Assembly: GCF_004354915.1 (NCBI RefSeq)
Contig: NZ_SMSI01000002.1
Span: forward strand, 124,001-188,000
From: Pseudohoeflea suaedae
GTDB taxonomy: Bacteria; Pseudomonadota; Alphaproteobacteria; Rhizobiales; Rhizobiaceae
DNA length: 64,000 bases
Direction of reading: 5' to 3'
How positions within the stretch are numbered: position 1 is the first letter of the stretch; the number at the start of each line of letters is the position of its first letter. The translations under genes and the position numbers were made by a program. Below, piece after piece: positions 15,330 through 23,992 of this stretch. The notes under the pieces were generated by a model. It did no database searches. It was not told the origin of the DNA and saw nothing but the letters and a program-made list of their open reading frames with translations.

Positions 15330-15510
15330 AACAATCTTGAGGTTATATGTCTCTCGCGGCGGGGGACACCCACCGTAGGGTCCGGATCAGGTTTTGCGTA
15401 CCGGAAGCCCTGTCTCCTTCCGCGTGTATTTCGGAAGGGGCAAGCGTACTTTTTGTCAGGCCGCGCGATCCGCAAGGATCGGGCGGCTTTCGCTTTTCCG
15501 GGCCGGGCCG
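15330..15510 (+). ncRNA. Possible structured RNA ending in a terminator-like hairpin
   Basis: No open frame fits well here. The stretch contains successive hairpins: AGGGTCCGG with CCGGAAGCCCT, then CCTTCCG with CGGAAGG, and finally GCCGCGCGATCC with GGATCGGGCGGC (one mismatch) followed by TTTCGCTTTT near 15500. The last element looks like a plus-strand terminator without a gene before it, which suggests a small RNA. It does not match signal recognition particle RNA, tmRNA or RNase P patterns that I know. Identity is unknown and existence is uncertain. Confidence 0.25.
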
Positions 15511-15584
15511 GGGCTGGGGCCGGAGTGCCGTGCCCGATGATCCGCCTTCTGCGATTCTTGCGCGAATCTCTTCTTTTCCAATAG

Positions 15585-15616
15585 AAAAAGGCCGCCGCGA
15601 TTATCGCGACGGCCTT
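15585..15616 (-). terminator. Terminator for a short minus-strand transcript
   Basis: A 13-base stem (15588-15600 with 15604-15616, one G-U pair) with a three-base loop is followed on the minus strand by TTTTT. It lies 26 bases after the stop of the small frame at 15642-15773, which is the best evidence that a minus-strand gene ends here. Confidence 0.75.
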
Positions 15617-15641
15617 CGTTTCAGAGCGGCTTGAGCTGAAG

Positions 15642-15773
15642 TCAGCCGGCCGAACGGGTGCGGACGAGGCGGGCGAAACCCTTCTTGAGAACGCTGCGCT
15701 TGTCGGAATTCTTGGGACCCTGGCCGTGCCAGGCGATCTGAAGTCCGTTGTTTTGGTCAAAGATAAACAGCAT
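15642..15773 (-). CDS. Small basic hypothetical protein
   Basis: This 43-residue frame starts MLFIFDQNNGLQIAWHGQG and ends in a basic segment (SDKRSVLKKGFARLVRTRSAG). It stops just before a strong minus-strand terminator, which favours a real gene. It overlaps by 17 bases the end of another short frame in a different phase, so the two could be coupled genes or one frameshifted gene. No family was recognised. Confidence 0.35.
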   Translation of the reverse strand: MLFIFDQNNGLQIAWHGQGPKNSDKRSVLKKGFARLVRTRSAG

Positions 15774-15885
15774 CGTCGTATTCCGTATAATCAGAGGGGT
15801 AACCGCGATCCGATTTTGAACCTTCGCGAAGCGCCGCTATACGCTCGTACATGTCGGACGAGAGCCGATAAAAGCGGCGCGCCAT
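15757..15885 (-). CDS. Short hypothetical frame upstream of the small basic protein
   Basis: A 42-residue frame starts MARRFYRLSSDMYERIAALR and ends DYTEYDDAVYL. It has a basic helical first half and an acidic, tyrosine-rich end. An in-frame extension upstream to 16047 exists but would run into the region antisense to the cobQ start. Support is only its composition and its position ahead of a terminated minus-strand transcript. No family was recognised. Confidence 0.25.
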   Translation of the reverse strand: MARRFYRLSSDMYERIAALREGSKSDRGYPSDYTEYDDAVYL

Positions 15886-16034
15886 GTCGCATTTCAGGCA
15901 TGGCCAAAAAATTGCGATCACGCCTCGCCACAGCGCTGAAAAAATGGTTGAGAACGTGTGATGTAGAGCATGGTGGAAGTCACCTGGAGGTGGCCGGGAA
16001 CTTCTCGGGACGTGGCAGGGAATTCGGGGTCGAA

Positions 16035-17504
16035 ATGGCGCGGGCACTGATGTTTCAGGGAACGGGGTCGGACGTGGGCAAAACCATGCTCGTCGCCGGT
16101 CTGTGCCGTCTCGCGGCCAATCGCGGCCTCACCGTGCGTCCGTTCAAGCCGCAGAACATGTCCAACAATGCCGCCGTTGCAGAAGACGGCGGCGAGATCG
16201 GGCGGGCGCAATGGCTGCAGGCGCTCGCCTGTCGCACGCCCTCCTCGGTGCATATGAACCCGGTGCTTCTCAAGCCGCAGACGGAGACGGGAAGCCAGAT
16301 TGTCGTTCAGGGCAAGGTGCGCGGGCAGGCGGCCGGCCGCGATTACCAGAAACGCAAGGCCGAGTTGCTGGGCGCTGTCCTCGAGAGTTTCGCCGAAGTC
16401 AGCCGCAACGCCGATCTGGTTCTGGTCGAAGGTGCGGGGTCGCCCGCCGAGATCAACCTGCGCGCGGGCGACATTGCCAATATGGGTTTTGCGCGCGCGG
16501 CCGATGTTCCGGTCGCGCTGGTCGGCGACATCGACCGTGGGGGCGTGATCGCCTCTCTCGTCGGTACCCACGCCATTCTCGATCCGTCGGATCGCGACAT
16601 GGTGGCGGGGTATCTGATCAACAAGTTTCGTGGCGACGTCAGCCTCTTCGACGACGGGGTGACCGCGATCGGCGACTTCACCGGCTGGCCTTGTTTCGGC
16701 ATCGTGCCCTGGCTCAGGGATGCGGGGCGCCTGCCTGCCGAGGATTCGGTTGCGCTGGAACGCCTGGCGTGGGGGAAAAGCGGCGCGCTGAAGATTGCCG
16801 TACCGGTCCTGTCGCGGATTGCCAATTTCGATGATTTCGACGCGCTCGGCGCGGAGCCCTCGGTCGAACTCGTCTTCGTCAGGCCGGGGGAGAGGCTTCC
16901 GGCAGACGCGGCACTGGTCATCCTGCCGGGGTCGAAATCCACGATCGCCGATCTCGCCGATTTTCGGATGCAGGGCTGGGATGCGGACCTGACCGCTCAT
17001 TTGCGGCGCGGTGGGCGGGTGATCGGGGTTTGCGGCGGCTACCAGATGCTGGGGAGGGTCGTGCGCGACCCCGACGGGATCGAGGGGCCGGTGCGTGAGG
17101 CGAAAGGCCTGGGCCTTCTCGACATCGAGACGGAACTCTCGCCCGAGAAGACGGTGCGGAACACCAATGCGGTCTCGGTCGAGGGGGGCGAACCGCTCAG
17201 CGGTTACGAGATTCATCTGGGAGTGACGAGCGGAGCGGACTGTGCGCTTCCCTTCGCGCTCGTCGACGGGCGGCCGGATGGTGCGATTTCGCCCGACGGC
17301 AAGGTGATGGGCACCTATCTCCACGGCGTCTTCGTCTCCGATGCCTATCGGGCGCGGCTCCTGTCGGAATTCGGGGTGACCGGCAGCGTGGTCGATTACC
17401 GCGCCGAAGTCGATGCAGCGCTCGACCGCATAGCCGGAGAACTCGGCCGCTATCTCGATTTCGACGCGCTCTACGAGATCGCCGGGCGGGCGGGGAGCAA
17501 TTGA
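16035..17504 (+). CDS. cobQ: Cobyric acid synthase
   Basis: The ATG at 16035 gives 489 residues, the usual length; the long upstream extension is not conserved-looking. The N-terminal ATP-dependent domain has the P-loop-like FQGTGSDVGKTMLVAGLCR and PFKPQNMSNNA. The C-terminal glutamine amidotransferase domain has the nucleophile cysteine in GVCGGYQMLG (near residue 336) and the catalytic His in YLHGVF near 435. CobQ amidates four side chains of adenosylcobyrinic a,c-diamide. It stands alone just ahead of the cobalamin riboswitch. Confidence 0.95.
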   Translation: MARALMFQGTGSDVGKTMLVAGLCRLAANRGLTVRPFKPQNMSNNAAVAEDGGEIGRAQWLQALACRTPSSVHMNPVLLKPQTETGSQIVVQGKVRGQAAGRDYQKRKAELLGAVLESFAEVSRNADLVLVEGAGSPAEINLRAGDIANMGFARAADVPVALVGDIDRGGVIASLVGTHAILDPSDRDMVAGYLINKFRGDVSLFDDGVTAIGDFTGWPCFGIVPWLRDAGRLPAEDSVALERLAWGKSGALKIAVPVLSRIANFDDFDALGAEPSVELVFVRPGERLPADAALVILPGSKSTIADLADFRMQGWDADLTAHLRRGGRVIGVCGGYQMLGRVVRDPDGIEGPVREAKGLGLLDIETELSPEKTVRNTNAVSVEGGEPLSGYEIHLGVTSGADCALPFALVDGRPDGAISPDGKVMGTYLHGVFVSDAYRARLLSEFGVTGSVVDYRAEVDAALDRIAGELGRYLDFDALYEIAGRAGSN

Positions 17505-17536
17505 CAGGATTTCGCCCCGTCCTTATCACTCTGTAT

Positions 17537-17885
17537 GCCGAATGGTTCCGGAACGGCGAAAGTCAGACCGGATCAAAAGGGAATGCGACGGAGAGGCCTT
17601 GCCTGTCCCAATCGCAGCCGACCCCGCGACTGTAGAGCGGAGAGGCGACTGTCACCGGGCTGGCGACCGGTTTCGCATCGAGGCAATGGTGCCGAAGCGC
17701 GGGACTGGACGTTATTCCGGAGAAAGTCACTGGCGTGGCAGCATGATGAACCAAGGCGCGGACGCCTCCACATCTACGAATCGTCCCGTTTTCATGCCGC
17801 ACGACGCGCCGGGAAGGCCGACAGTTGCCGCAGGCGAGAGATCGCCGGCATCCGCGAGCCAGGAGACCTGCCTTTCGGCATCCGG
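17537..17885 (+). promoter_or_regulatory. Cobalamin riboswitch upstream of cobP-cobW-cobN
   Basis: All the conserved blocks of an adenosylcobalamin riboswitch occur in order: GGGAATGCG at 17579-17587, CCCCGCGACTGTA at 17622-17634, GTCACTGG at 17726-17733, GGGAAGGC at 17811-17818 and the B12 box AGCCAGGAGACCTGCC at 17857-17872. The expression platform runs to the cobP start and ends with a CCCGC-AA-GCGGG hairpin at 17968-17979, close enough to hide the ribosome site. Binding of cobalamin should lower expression of the operon. Open frames through this element are not genes. Confidence 0.93.
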
Positions 17886-17990
17886 ACAAGTCATTCCGGA
17901 ACTCGAAATATCGGGAGCCTCGTCTCCCCGGCCATTCACGGAGGTTGTCGTGGCTGTCTCCTTTTCTCCCGCAAGCGGGCGTTCGTCCGC

Positions 17991-18527
17991 ATGAGCGCAG
18001 TCACGTCCACGACACTGGCGCCGTCGACCCTCGTGCTCGGCGGTGCGCGTTCGGGAAAATCCGCCTTTGCCGAGAAGCTGGTGAGCGATGCTTCCAGGAA
18101 GCGGCTCTATCTGGCGACCGCGCAATCCCATGACGGTGAAATGAGCGAGCGGATCTCCCATCACCGTAACCGGCGCGGCGCGGGCTGGGAGACGGTGGAG
18201 GAACCGATCGATCTTGCTGGCATCCTGCAGGCAAAGGCGCGCGCCGACCGGCCGATCCTCGTCGACTGCCTGACGCTATGGGTAACCAACCTCATGGTCG
18301 CAGACAGGAATATCGACGCGGAAATCGCCAGGCTCTGCGACTGTATCGGTTCGCTTGCGGGGCCGGTGGTCTTCGTCTCCAACGAAGTCGGCCTCGGCAT
18401 CGTGCCAGACAATGCCATGGCGCGGGCCTTCCGCGATCATGCCGGCCGTCTTCACCAGAACATCGCGGCCATCGCCGCGGACGTCTATTTCGTAGCGGCC
18501 GGACTGCCGCTCAAAATGAAGGGTTGA
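17991..18527 (+). CDS. cobP: Adenosylcobinamide kinase / adenosylcobinamide-phosphate guanylyltransferase
   Basis: Starting at the ATG at 17991 gives 178 residues, the normal length for CobP/CobU. The P-loop GGARSGKS is at residues 17-24, followed by the family motif [21 protein letters not shown] near 37-57, where the His accepts GMP, and [10 protein letters not shown] near 84. The enzyme phosphorylates adenosylcobinamide and activates it with GTP for nucleotide loop assembly. It is the first gene after the cobalamin riboswitch, five bases before cobW. Longer upstream frames would translate the riboswitch and are rejected. Confidence 0.95.
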   Translation: MSAVTSTTLAPSTLVLGGARSGKSAFAEKLVSDASRKRLYLATAQSHDGEMSERISHHRNRRGAGWETVEEPIDLAGILQAKARADRPILVDCLTLWVTNLMVADRNIDAEIARLCDCIGSLAGPVVFVSNEVGLGIVPDNAMARAFRDHAGRLHQNIAAIAADVYFVAAGLPLKMKG

Positions 18528-18531
18528 AACC

Positions 18532-19593
18532 ATGGCGCATGCCAAAATTCCCGCCACCGTCATCACCGGCTTTCTCGGCGCAGGCAAGACCACGCTGATC
18601 CGCCACATGCTATCGAACGCCGGCGGCAAGCGCATAGCGCTGATCATCAACGAGTTCGGCGATCTCGGCGTCGACGGCGACGTGTTGCGCGGCTGCGGTG
18701 CGGAAGCCTGCAGGGACGAGGACATCGTCGAACTGACCAATGGCTGCATCTGCTGCACCGTTGCCGACGATTTCATTCCGACGATGGAAAAGCTGCTCGA
18801 ACGCGATGAACTGCCCGATCACATCGTCATCGAGACATCCGGCCTGGCGCTGCCGCAGCCGCTGGTCAACGCCTTCAACTGGCCGGGCATCAAGACCCGC
18901 GTGACCGTCGACGGCGTGGTCACTGTCGTTGACAGCGCGGCCGTTGCGGCCGGCCGTTTCGCCGACGATCACGACAAGCTGGAAGCCCAGCGCAGCGAGG
19001 ATGAATCGCTCGACCACGAAAGCCCGCTCGAGGAACTCTTCGAGGATCAGCTGACTGCCTCCGACCTCATCATTCTCAACAAGGCCGATCTGGTCGATGC
19101 GGAAGCGCTCAGGGCCATCCGCACCGATATCGGCGCGCATCTCAAGCGCCAGCCGGCGATGATCGAGGCGAAGAACGGCGAGGTGGCTCCGGAAGTCCTG
19201 CTGGGCCTCGGCGTCGGCACCGAGGATGACATCGCCAACCGCAAATCGCACCACGAACTCGAGCACGAGGGCGCCGATCACGACCACCATCACGATCACG
19301 ACGAATTCGACAGTTTTGTCGTCGAGCTCGGTTCGCTCGATAACGCCACCGACTTCATCGAGGGGCTGAAGTCTGTCATCGCCCGTCACGATATCCTGCG
19401 TCTGAAGGGTTTTGCGGATATTCCGGGCAAGCCCATGCGGCTCGTCATCCAGGCGGTCGGTGCGCGCGTCGACAATTATTTCGATCGTCCCTGGAAGGCC
19501 GGCGAGGCGCGCGGCACCCGTCTCGTCGTTATCGGGCTGCACGATTTCGACCAGCAGGCGATCCGCGCCGAGATCGCCGGATTGCTCGGCTAG
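18532..19593 (+). CDS. cobW: CobW GTP-binding metallochaperone
   Basis: The 353-residue protein is a COG0523 GTPase. It has Walker A GFLGAGKTT (residues 13-21), the metal-binding CxCC motif GCICC at 71-75, ETSG near 103 and NKAD near 172. The C-terminal CobW domain follows a histidine-rich loop (HHELEHEGADHDHHHDHD, about residues 236-253). CobW is thought to deliver cobalt to the CobNST chelatase, and its position directly before cobN fits. Confidence 0.94.
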   Translation: MAHAKIPATVITGFLGAGKTTLIRHMLSNAGGKRIALIINEFGDLGVDGDVLRGCGAEACRDEDIVELTNGCICCTVADDFIPTMEKLLERDELPDHIVIETSGLALPQPLVNAFNWPGIKTRVTVDGVVTVVDSAAVAAGRFADDHDKLEAQRSEDESLDHESPLEELFEDQLTASDLIILNKADLVDAEALRAIRTDIGAHLKRQPAMIEAKNGEVAPEVLLGLGVGTEDDIANRKSHHELEHEGADHDHHHDHDEFDSFVVELGSLDNATDFIEGLKSVIARHDILRLKGFADIPGKPMRLVIQAVGARVDNYFDRPWKAGEARGTRLVVIGLHDFDQQAIRAEIAGLLG

Positions 19594-19596
19594 GCC

Positions 19597-22500
19597 ATGC
19601 ACCTTCTGACCGCGCAAAAGGGCAGCCTTTCGGACGATGGCGAGGCGATCGACCTCGGCCAGTCGGCCGGCGACGTGCTGTTCCTGAGCGCGGCGGACAC
19701 CGAGCTTTCAGCGCTGGCGGGCGCTTGCGCCAGTGGCACGGCCAGCCGCTGGCGTCTCGCCAACCTGATGCAGCTCAAGCATCCGCTGTCCATCGACACC
19801 TATGCGGCCAAGAGCGTTGCGAAAGCGAAGCTGGTCGTCGTGAGGGCGCTGGGTGGCGCGAGCTATTTCGCCTATGCGCTGGAAGCCTTCCACGCGGCGG
19901 CGGTTGCTTCTGGGGGCAAGATAGCGGTGCTGCCCGGCGACGACCGGCCGGACCCCGAACTCGCCGGTTTCTCGACGCTGGGCGAGGCGGAGCGCGCGCA
20001 GCTTTTCTCCTATCTTGCGGAAGGCGGCGCACGCAATTTCGCGAGCTTCATAGACGCCTGCGAAGCCCTGGTGGCAGGCGAAGAATTGCCGCCACCGGCG
20101 GTGCCATTGATCCGCGCCGGGCTGTACTGGCCGGGCACATCCGCGCCGTCGGTGTCGTGGCTGAGGGAAAAGCACTTCAAGCCGGACCGGCCCACCGCTG
20201 CCGTCACCTTCTACCGTGCGCTGGTGCAGAGCGGACAGACAGCACCCGTCGATGCGATGATCGAGGCGCTGGACGATGCCGGGCTCAACGCGCTGCCGGT
20301 CTTCGTCTCCAGCCTCAAGGACGAGGTGTCCCAAGATGTCGTCCGCTCGGTCTTCGGCGAGGTGCAGCCGGACGTGGTGATCAACGCGACCGGATTTGCG
20401 GTCTCCTCACCCGGTGGCGAGGCCAGGGGCACGGTGCTGGAATCGACCGGCGCACCCGTGCTGCAGGCCATATTCTCGACGATCGCACGGCCGGTCTGGG
20501 AAGGCTCCTCGCAGGGGCTGAATTCGCGCGATCTGGCGATGAACGTCGCGCTTCCCGAGGTCGATGGACGGGTGCTGACCCGCGCCGTCAGCTTCAAGGC
20601 GGCGGCCCGCTACGACGAGACGGTCGAGACGAACATCGTCGCCCACGCGCCTGATACTGGCCGGATGGCATTCGTCGCGCGGCTGGCGGCCAATTGGGCG
20701 AAGCTCAGGCGGACGGAGGCGGGGGAGCGCAAGGTCGCGATCATTCTCGCCAACTATCCGAACCGCGACGGGCGTATCGCCAACGGCGTCGGGCTCGACA
20801 CGCCTGCCGGCACGATCGAAGTGCTCAAGGCCATGGCGGATGCGGGTTTCGATGTGCGCGACGTCCCGGCCGATGGCGATGCGTTGATTAAAAGGCTGCG
20901 CACGGGACCCACCAATGCCATCGGCAGGGAACGCTCCGGCGGCGAGATCCTGTCGCTGGCAGATTATCGAGGGTTCTTCGACGCGCTTCCGGAGACCGTT
21001 CGGGGCGAAGTCACGGAGCGCTGGGGCGCACCGGAGGCCGATCCGTTCTTCGTCGATGGCGCCTTCCGGCTTTCCGTGCTGCGGCTCGGCAAGGCGGTGG
21101 TCGGCATCCAGCCGGCGCGCGGCTACAATATCGATCCGAAATCCACCTATCACGATCCCGATCTCGTGCCGCCGCACGGCTATTTCGCGTTTTATGCCTG
21201 GCTGCGCCAGGCCTTCGGCGTTCACGCCGTTGTCCATATGGGCAAGCACGGCAATCTCGAATGGCTGCCCGGCAAGGCCCTGGCGTTGTCGGAGCGCTGT
21301 TACCCGGAAGCGCTGCTCGGGCCGCTGCCGCATCTCTATCCGTTCATCGTCAACGATCCGGGCGAGGGGACGCAGGCCAAGCGCCGCACATCTGCGGTGA
21401 TCATCGATCACCTGACGCCGCCGCTGACCCGTGCCGAAACCTACGGGGCCCTGGCCGATCTCGAGGCGCTGGTCGACGAATATTACGAGGCGTCCGGCCA
21501 CGATCCGCGGCGGCTGAAACTGCTCAAGCGGCAGATCCTCGATCTTGTCCGCGACATCGGTCTCGATACGGACGCGGGGATCGACAAGGCGGATGCCGAC
21601 GACCTGGCGCTCGAAAAGCTCGACGCCTATCTCTGCGATCTCAAGGAAATGCAGATCCGCGACGGGCTCCATGTCTTCGGCCTCGCGCCGGAGGGGCGAT
21701 TGCTGACCGATCTCACCGTCGCGCTCGCGCGGCTGCCGCGCGGCAGCGAGCCGGGCGAGGAAAGCCTGCATCGCGCGATCGCGCGGGACGGTTTCGATGT
21801 CGAAGGGTTCGACCCGCTCGATTGCGATTTCGCTGCGTCCTGGGACGGTCCCCGCCCACAGGTTTTCCACAGCCTGTCCACCGCGCCGTGGCGCAGTCTC
21901 GGCGACACGGTCGAGCGCATCGAACTGTTCGCGGCAGCGCTCGTTTCCGGTGACATCGAAGCGCCCGAGGGCTGGGAGCGGACGCGCGCGGTCATGCGGG
22001 ATGTCCACAGCCGGTTGATAACTTCCGTGGCGGCCTGTGGACAAGGCGAGATCGAAGGCCTGATGGCAGGTCTTGCCGGTCGTTTCGTGTCGCCCGGACC
22101 GTCCGGCGCGCCGACGCGCGGGCGGCCCGACGTGCTGCCGACCGGCAAGAATTTCTATTCCGTCGACAGCCGCGCCGTCCCCACGCCGGCAGCCTATGAA
22201 CTCGGCAGGAAATCGGCTGAGCTGCTCGTCGCTCGCTTTGCGCAGGACCACGGCGAATGGCCGACGTCGCTGGCGCTTACCGCCTGGGGCACGTCGAACA
22301 TGCGCACCGGCGGCGACGATATCGCCCAGGCGCTGGCGCTGATCGGCGCCAAGCCGCTCTGGGACATGGCCTCGCGCCGGGTGACCGGCTACGAAATCGT
22401 GCCGCTGGCCAGGATGAACCGGCCACGGGTGGACGTCACACTGCGCATTTCCGGCTTCTTCCGCGACGCCTTCCCCGATCAGATCGCGCTGTTTGACCGC

Positions 22501-23325
22501 GCCGCCCGCGCGGTGGCGGAACTGGACGAAGACGAGGCGGACAATCCGCTGGCTGCCCGCGCGAAACGAGAGACCGCGGAGCTGGTCGCCTCCGGGATGG
22601 ACGAGGAACTGGCCGCACGGCAGGCGTCCTTCCGGGTCTTCGGTTCGAAACCCGGCGCCTATGGGGCCGGCCTGCAGGCGCTTATCGACGAGAAGGGCTG
22701 GTCCGAGCGCGGCGATCTGGCCGAGGCCTTCCTCGTCTGGGGCGGCTATGCCTATGGCGCCCAGGACGAGGGGAAGGCCGCACGCGGGCTGTTCGAAAAG
22801 CGGCTGTCCAAGGTAGAGGCCGTGATCCAGAACCAGGACAACCGCGAGCACGATCTTCTCGATTCAGACGACTACTATCAGTTCGAGGGCGGCATGACGG
22901 CGGCTGTCGAGGCCCTCAAGGGCGACCGTCCGGCGATCTACCACAACGACCATTCCCGTCCCGAGCGTCCGGTGATCCGTTCGCTCGAGGAAGAAATCGC
23001 GCGCGTGGTGCGCGGTCGCGCCGCCAACCCGAAATGGATCTCCGGCGTCATGCGCCACGGCTACAAGGGCGCCTTCGAGATGGCGGCGACGGTCGATTAT
23101 CTCTTCGCGTTCGCGGCGACCACGGGCGCGGTGCGCGACCATCATTTCGAGGCGCTCTACCAGGCCTATCTCACCGCCGACCCGGTGCGCGAATTCCTCG
23201 AGCACAAAAACCCGGACGCACTCAGGGAGATGGCCGAACGCTTTCTCGAAGCGATGGACCGCAATCTCTGGACGCCGAAGTCGAACTCCGCGCGGTTCCA
23301 GCTCGAAGAGATGGCAGGTGCGTGA
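19597..23325 (+). CDS. cobN: Cobaltochelatase subunit CobN
   Basis: The 1242-residue protein has the size and signatures of CobN: VVHMGKHGNLEWLPGKAL near residue 545, the FIVNDPGEGTQAKRR segment, NFYSVDSRAVPTPAAYELG near 850 and GVMRHGYKGAFEMAATVDY near the C-terminus. CobN is the large subunit that binds hydrogenobyrinic acid a,c-diamide and inserts cobalt with ATP hydrolysis by CobS and CobT, which are not in this window. It starts three bases after cobW. Its stop lies three bases from the convergent vapC stop. Confidence 0.96.
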   Translation: MHLLTAQKGSLSDDGEAIDLGQSAGDVLFLSAADTELSALAGACASGTASRWRLANLMQLKHPLSIDTYAAKSVAKAKLVVVRALGGASYFAYALEAFHAAAVASGGKIAVLPGDDRPDPELAGFSTLGEAERAQLFSYLAEGGARNFASFIDACEALVAGEELPPPAVPLIRAGLYWPGTSAPSVSWLREKHFKPDRPTAAVTFYRALVQSGQTAPVDAMIEALDDAGLNALPVFVSSLKDEVSQDVVRSVFGEVQPDVVINATGFAVSSPGGEARGTVLESTGAPVLQAIFSTIARPVWEGSSQGLNSRDLAMNVALPEVDGRVLTRAVSFKAAARYDETVETNIVAHAPDTGRMAFVARLAANWAKLRRTEAGERKVAIILANYPNRDGRIANGVGLDTPAGTIEVLKAMADAGFDVRDVPADGDALIKRLRTGPTNAIGRERSGGEILSLADYRGFFDALPETVRGEVTERWGAPEADPFFVDGAFRLSVLRLGKAVVGIQPARGYNIDPKSTYHDPDLVPPHGYFAFYAWLRQAFGVHAVVHMGKHGNLEWLPGKALALSERCYPEALLGPLPHLYPFIVNDPGEGTQAKRRTSAVIIDHLTPPLTRAETYGALADLEALVDEYYEASGHDPRRLKLLKRQILDLVRDIGLDTDAGIDKADADDLALEKLDAYLCDLKEMQIRDGLHVFGLAPEGRLLTDLTVALARLPRGSEPGEESLHRAIARDGFDVEGFDPLDCDFAASWDGPRPQVFHSLSTAPWRSLGDTVERIELFAAALVSGDIEAPEGWERTRAVMRDVHSRLITSVAACGQGEIEGLMAGLAGRFVSPGPSGAPTRGRPDVLPTGKNFYSVDSRAVPTPAAYELGRKSAELLVARFAQDHGEWPTSLALTAWGTSNMRTGGDDIAQALALIGAKPLWDMASRRVTGYEIVPLARMNRPRVDVTLRISGFFRDAFPDQIALFDRAARAVAELDEDEADNPLAARAKRETAELVASGMDEELAARQASFRVFGSKPGAYGAGLQALIDEKGWSERGDLAEAFLVWGGYAYGAQDEGKAARGLFEKRLSKVEAVIQNQDNREHDLLDSDDYYQFEGGMTAAVEALKGDRPAIYHNDHSRPERPVIRSLEEEIARVVRGRAANPKWISGVMRHGYKGAFEMAATVDYLFAFAATTGAVRDHHFEALYQAYLTADPVREFLEHKNPDALREMAERFLEAMDRNLWTPKSNSARFQLEEMAGA

Positions 23326-23327
23326 GC

Positions 23328-23705
23328 CTACTTGTTCGGGATATGGATAACCTGGTCGAGGGACTGGAAATGGCCGTCGCATGTTACGAGTTCGGCGCCG
23401 AATTCCATCGCTGTCGCGTAGACGACAGCATCAGCCGTTGCCAGTCCATGGGTGCGATGGGCGCGGGCGGCGGCGAGCGCCCGGTCCGTGTCGAGTGGCG
23501 CGTCGACGCACTGGCTGACGAAGGCGAGGAAGCGGTGCCGAACGGTGGTGTCCGCCTCACGTTCGATCCATTTCACCACTTCGAGAACGACGATCGACGG
23601 CACGATTATTTCGGTCGGATCGTCCGGAACTTCGGCCAGCAGCCGGTCGGCAACCGGCCCGTCGGCGAGGATTTCGACCCAGACCGAAGAATCGATCACC
23701 CGCAT
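23328..23705 (-). CDS. vapC: PIN-domain RNase toxin, VapC family
   Basis: The 125-residue protein has the PIN catalytic acidic residues: Asp5 in MRVIDSSVWVE, Glu near 42 in VVLEVVKW, and Asp near 91 and 108 in LATADAVVYATA and LVTCDGHFQSLD. VapC toxins are Mg-dependent ribonucleases, usually cutting tRNA. It overlaps its antitoxin gene by one base. The pair is inserted antisense between cobN and cobO. Confidence 0.9.
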   Translation of the reverse strand: MRVIDSSVWVEILADGPVADRLLAEVPDDPTEIIVPSIVVLEVVKWIEREADTTVRHRFLAFVSQCVDAPLDTDRALAAARAHRTHGLATADAVVYATAMEFGAELVTCDGHFQSLDQVIHIPNK

Positions 23706-23917
23706 CAGAAGCGATCGTCGCGGTCGCGCACCGCGTCCCGGTTCGCCCCCTTGGCGAGGCCTTTCAACTCGGTCATGCTGGGAACCGGAACCAGAAGGAA
23801 GCCGCCGTCGCGGGGTACGAAGGCGAATTTCTGTCCCGGGCGCCAGTCTTCCTTTTCACGTACGGTTTTAGGTACGGAAATCTGGAATTTGGAAGAAAGG
23901 GTGGCCGTATCACTCAT
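23705..23917 (-). CDS. vapB: AbrB/MazE-type antitoxin, VapB family
   Basis: The 70-residue protein starts with a SpoVT-AbrB swapped-hairpin domain (LSSKFQISVPKTVREKEDWRPGQKF, residues 7-31). It is followed by FAFVPRDGGFLLVPVPS and a charged C-terminal tail that would wrap the toxin. It should neutralise VapC and repress the vapBC promoter. It is immediately upstream of vapC on the minus strand, and the small intergenic space to cobO must hold both promoters. Confidence 0.88.
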   Translation of the reverse strand: MSDTATLSSKFQISVPKTVREKEDWRPGQKFAFVPRDGGFLLVPVPSMTELKGLAKGANRDAVRDRDDRF

Positions 23918-23992
23918 CTTACTTTCTCCGATCGATCGGAACTGGTAAGAATATCGGTGCTGCCGACGAGAATTGCAAGTCAGGAAAAGCTC

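Noticed and set aside
15340-15480. Signal recognition particle RNA, tmRNA or RNase P RNA
   Set aside because: Key conserved motifs of these RNAs are not present; only generic hairpins are seen.
15918-17324. 468-codon open frame antisense to cobQ
   Set aside because: Shadow of a GC-rich gene, with no recognisable domain and no ribosome site.
17535-17990. N-terminal extension of cobP or separate gene at 17542-17994
   Set aside because: This interval contains all conserved blocks of the cobalamin riboswitch, and CobP has normal length from 17991.
20407-22851. 814-codon open frame antisense to cobN
   Set aside because: It mirrors cobN's codon bias; the product is Arg/His/Gly-rich without any domain, and cobN itself is unmistakable.
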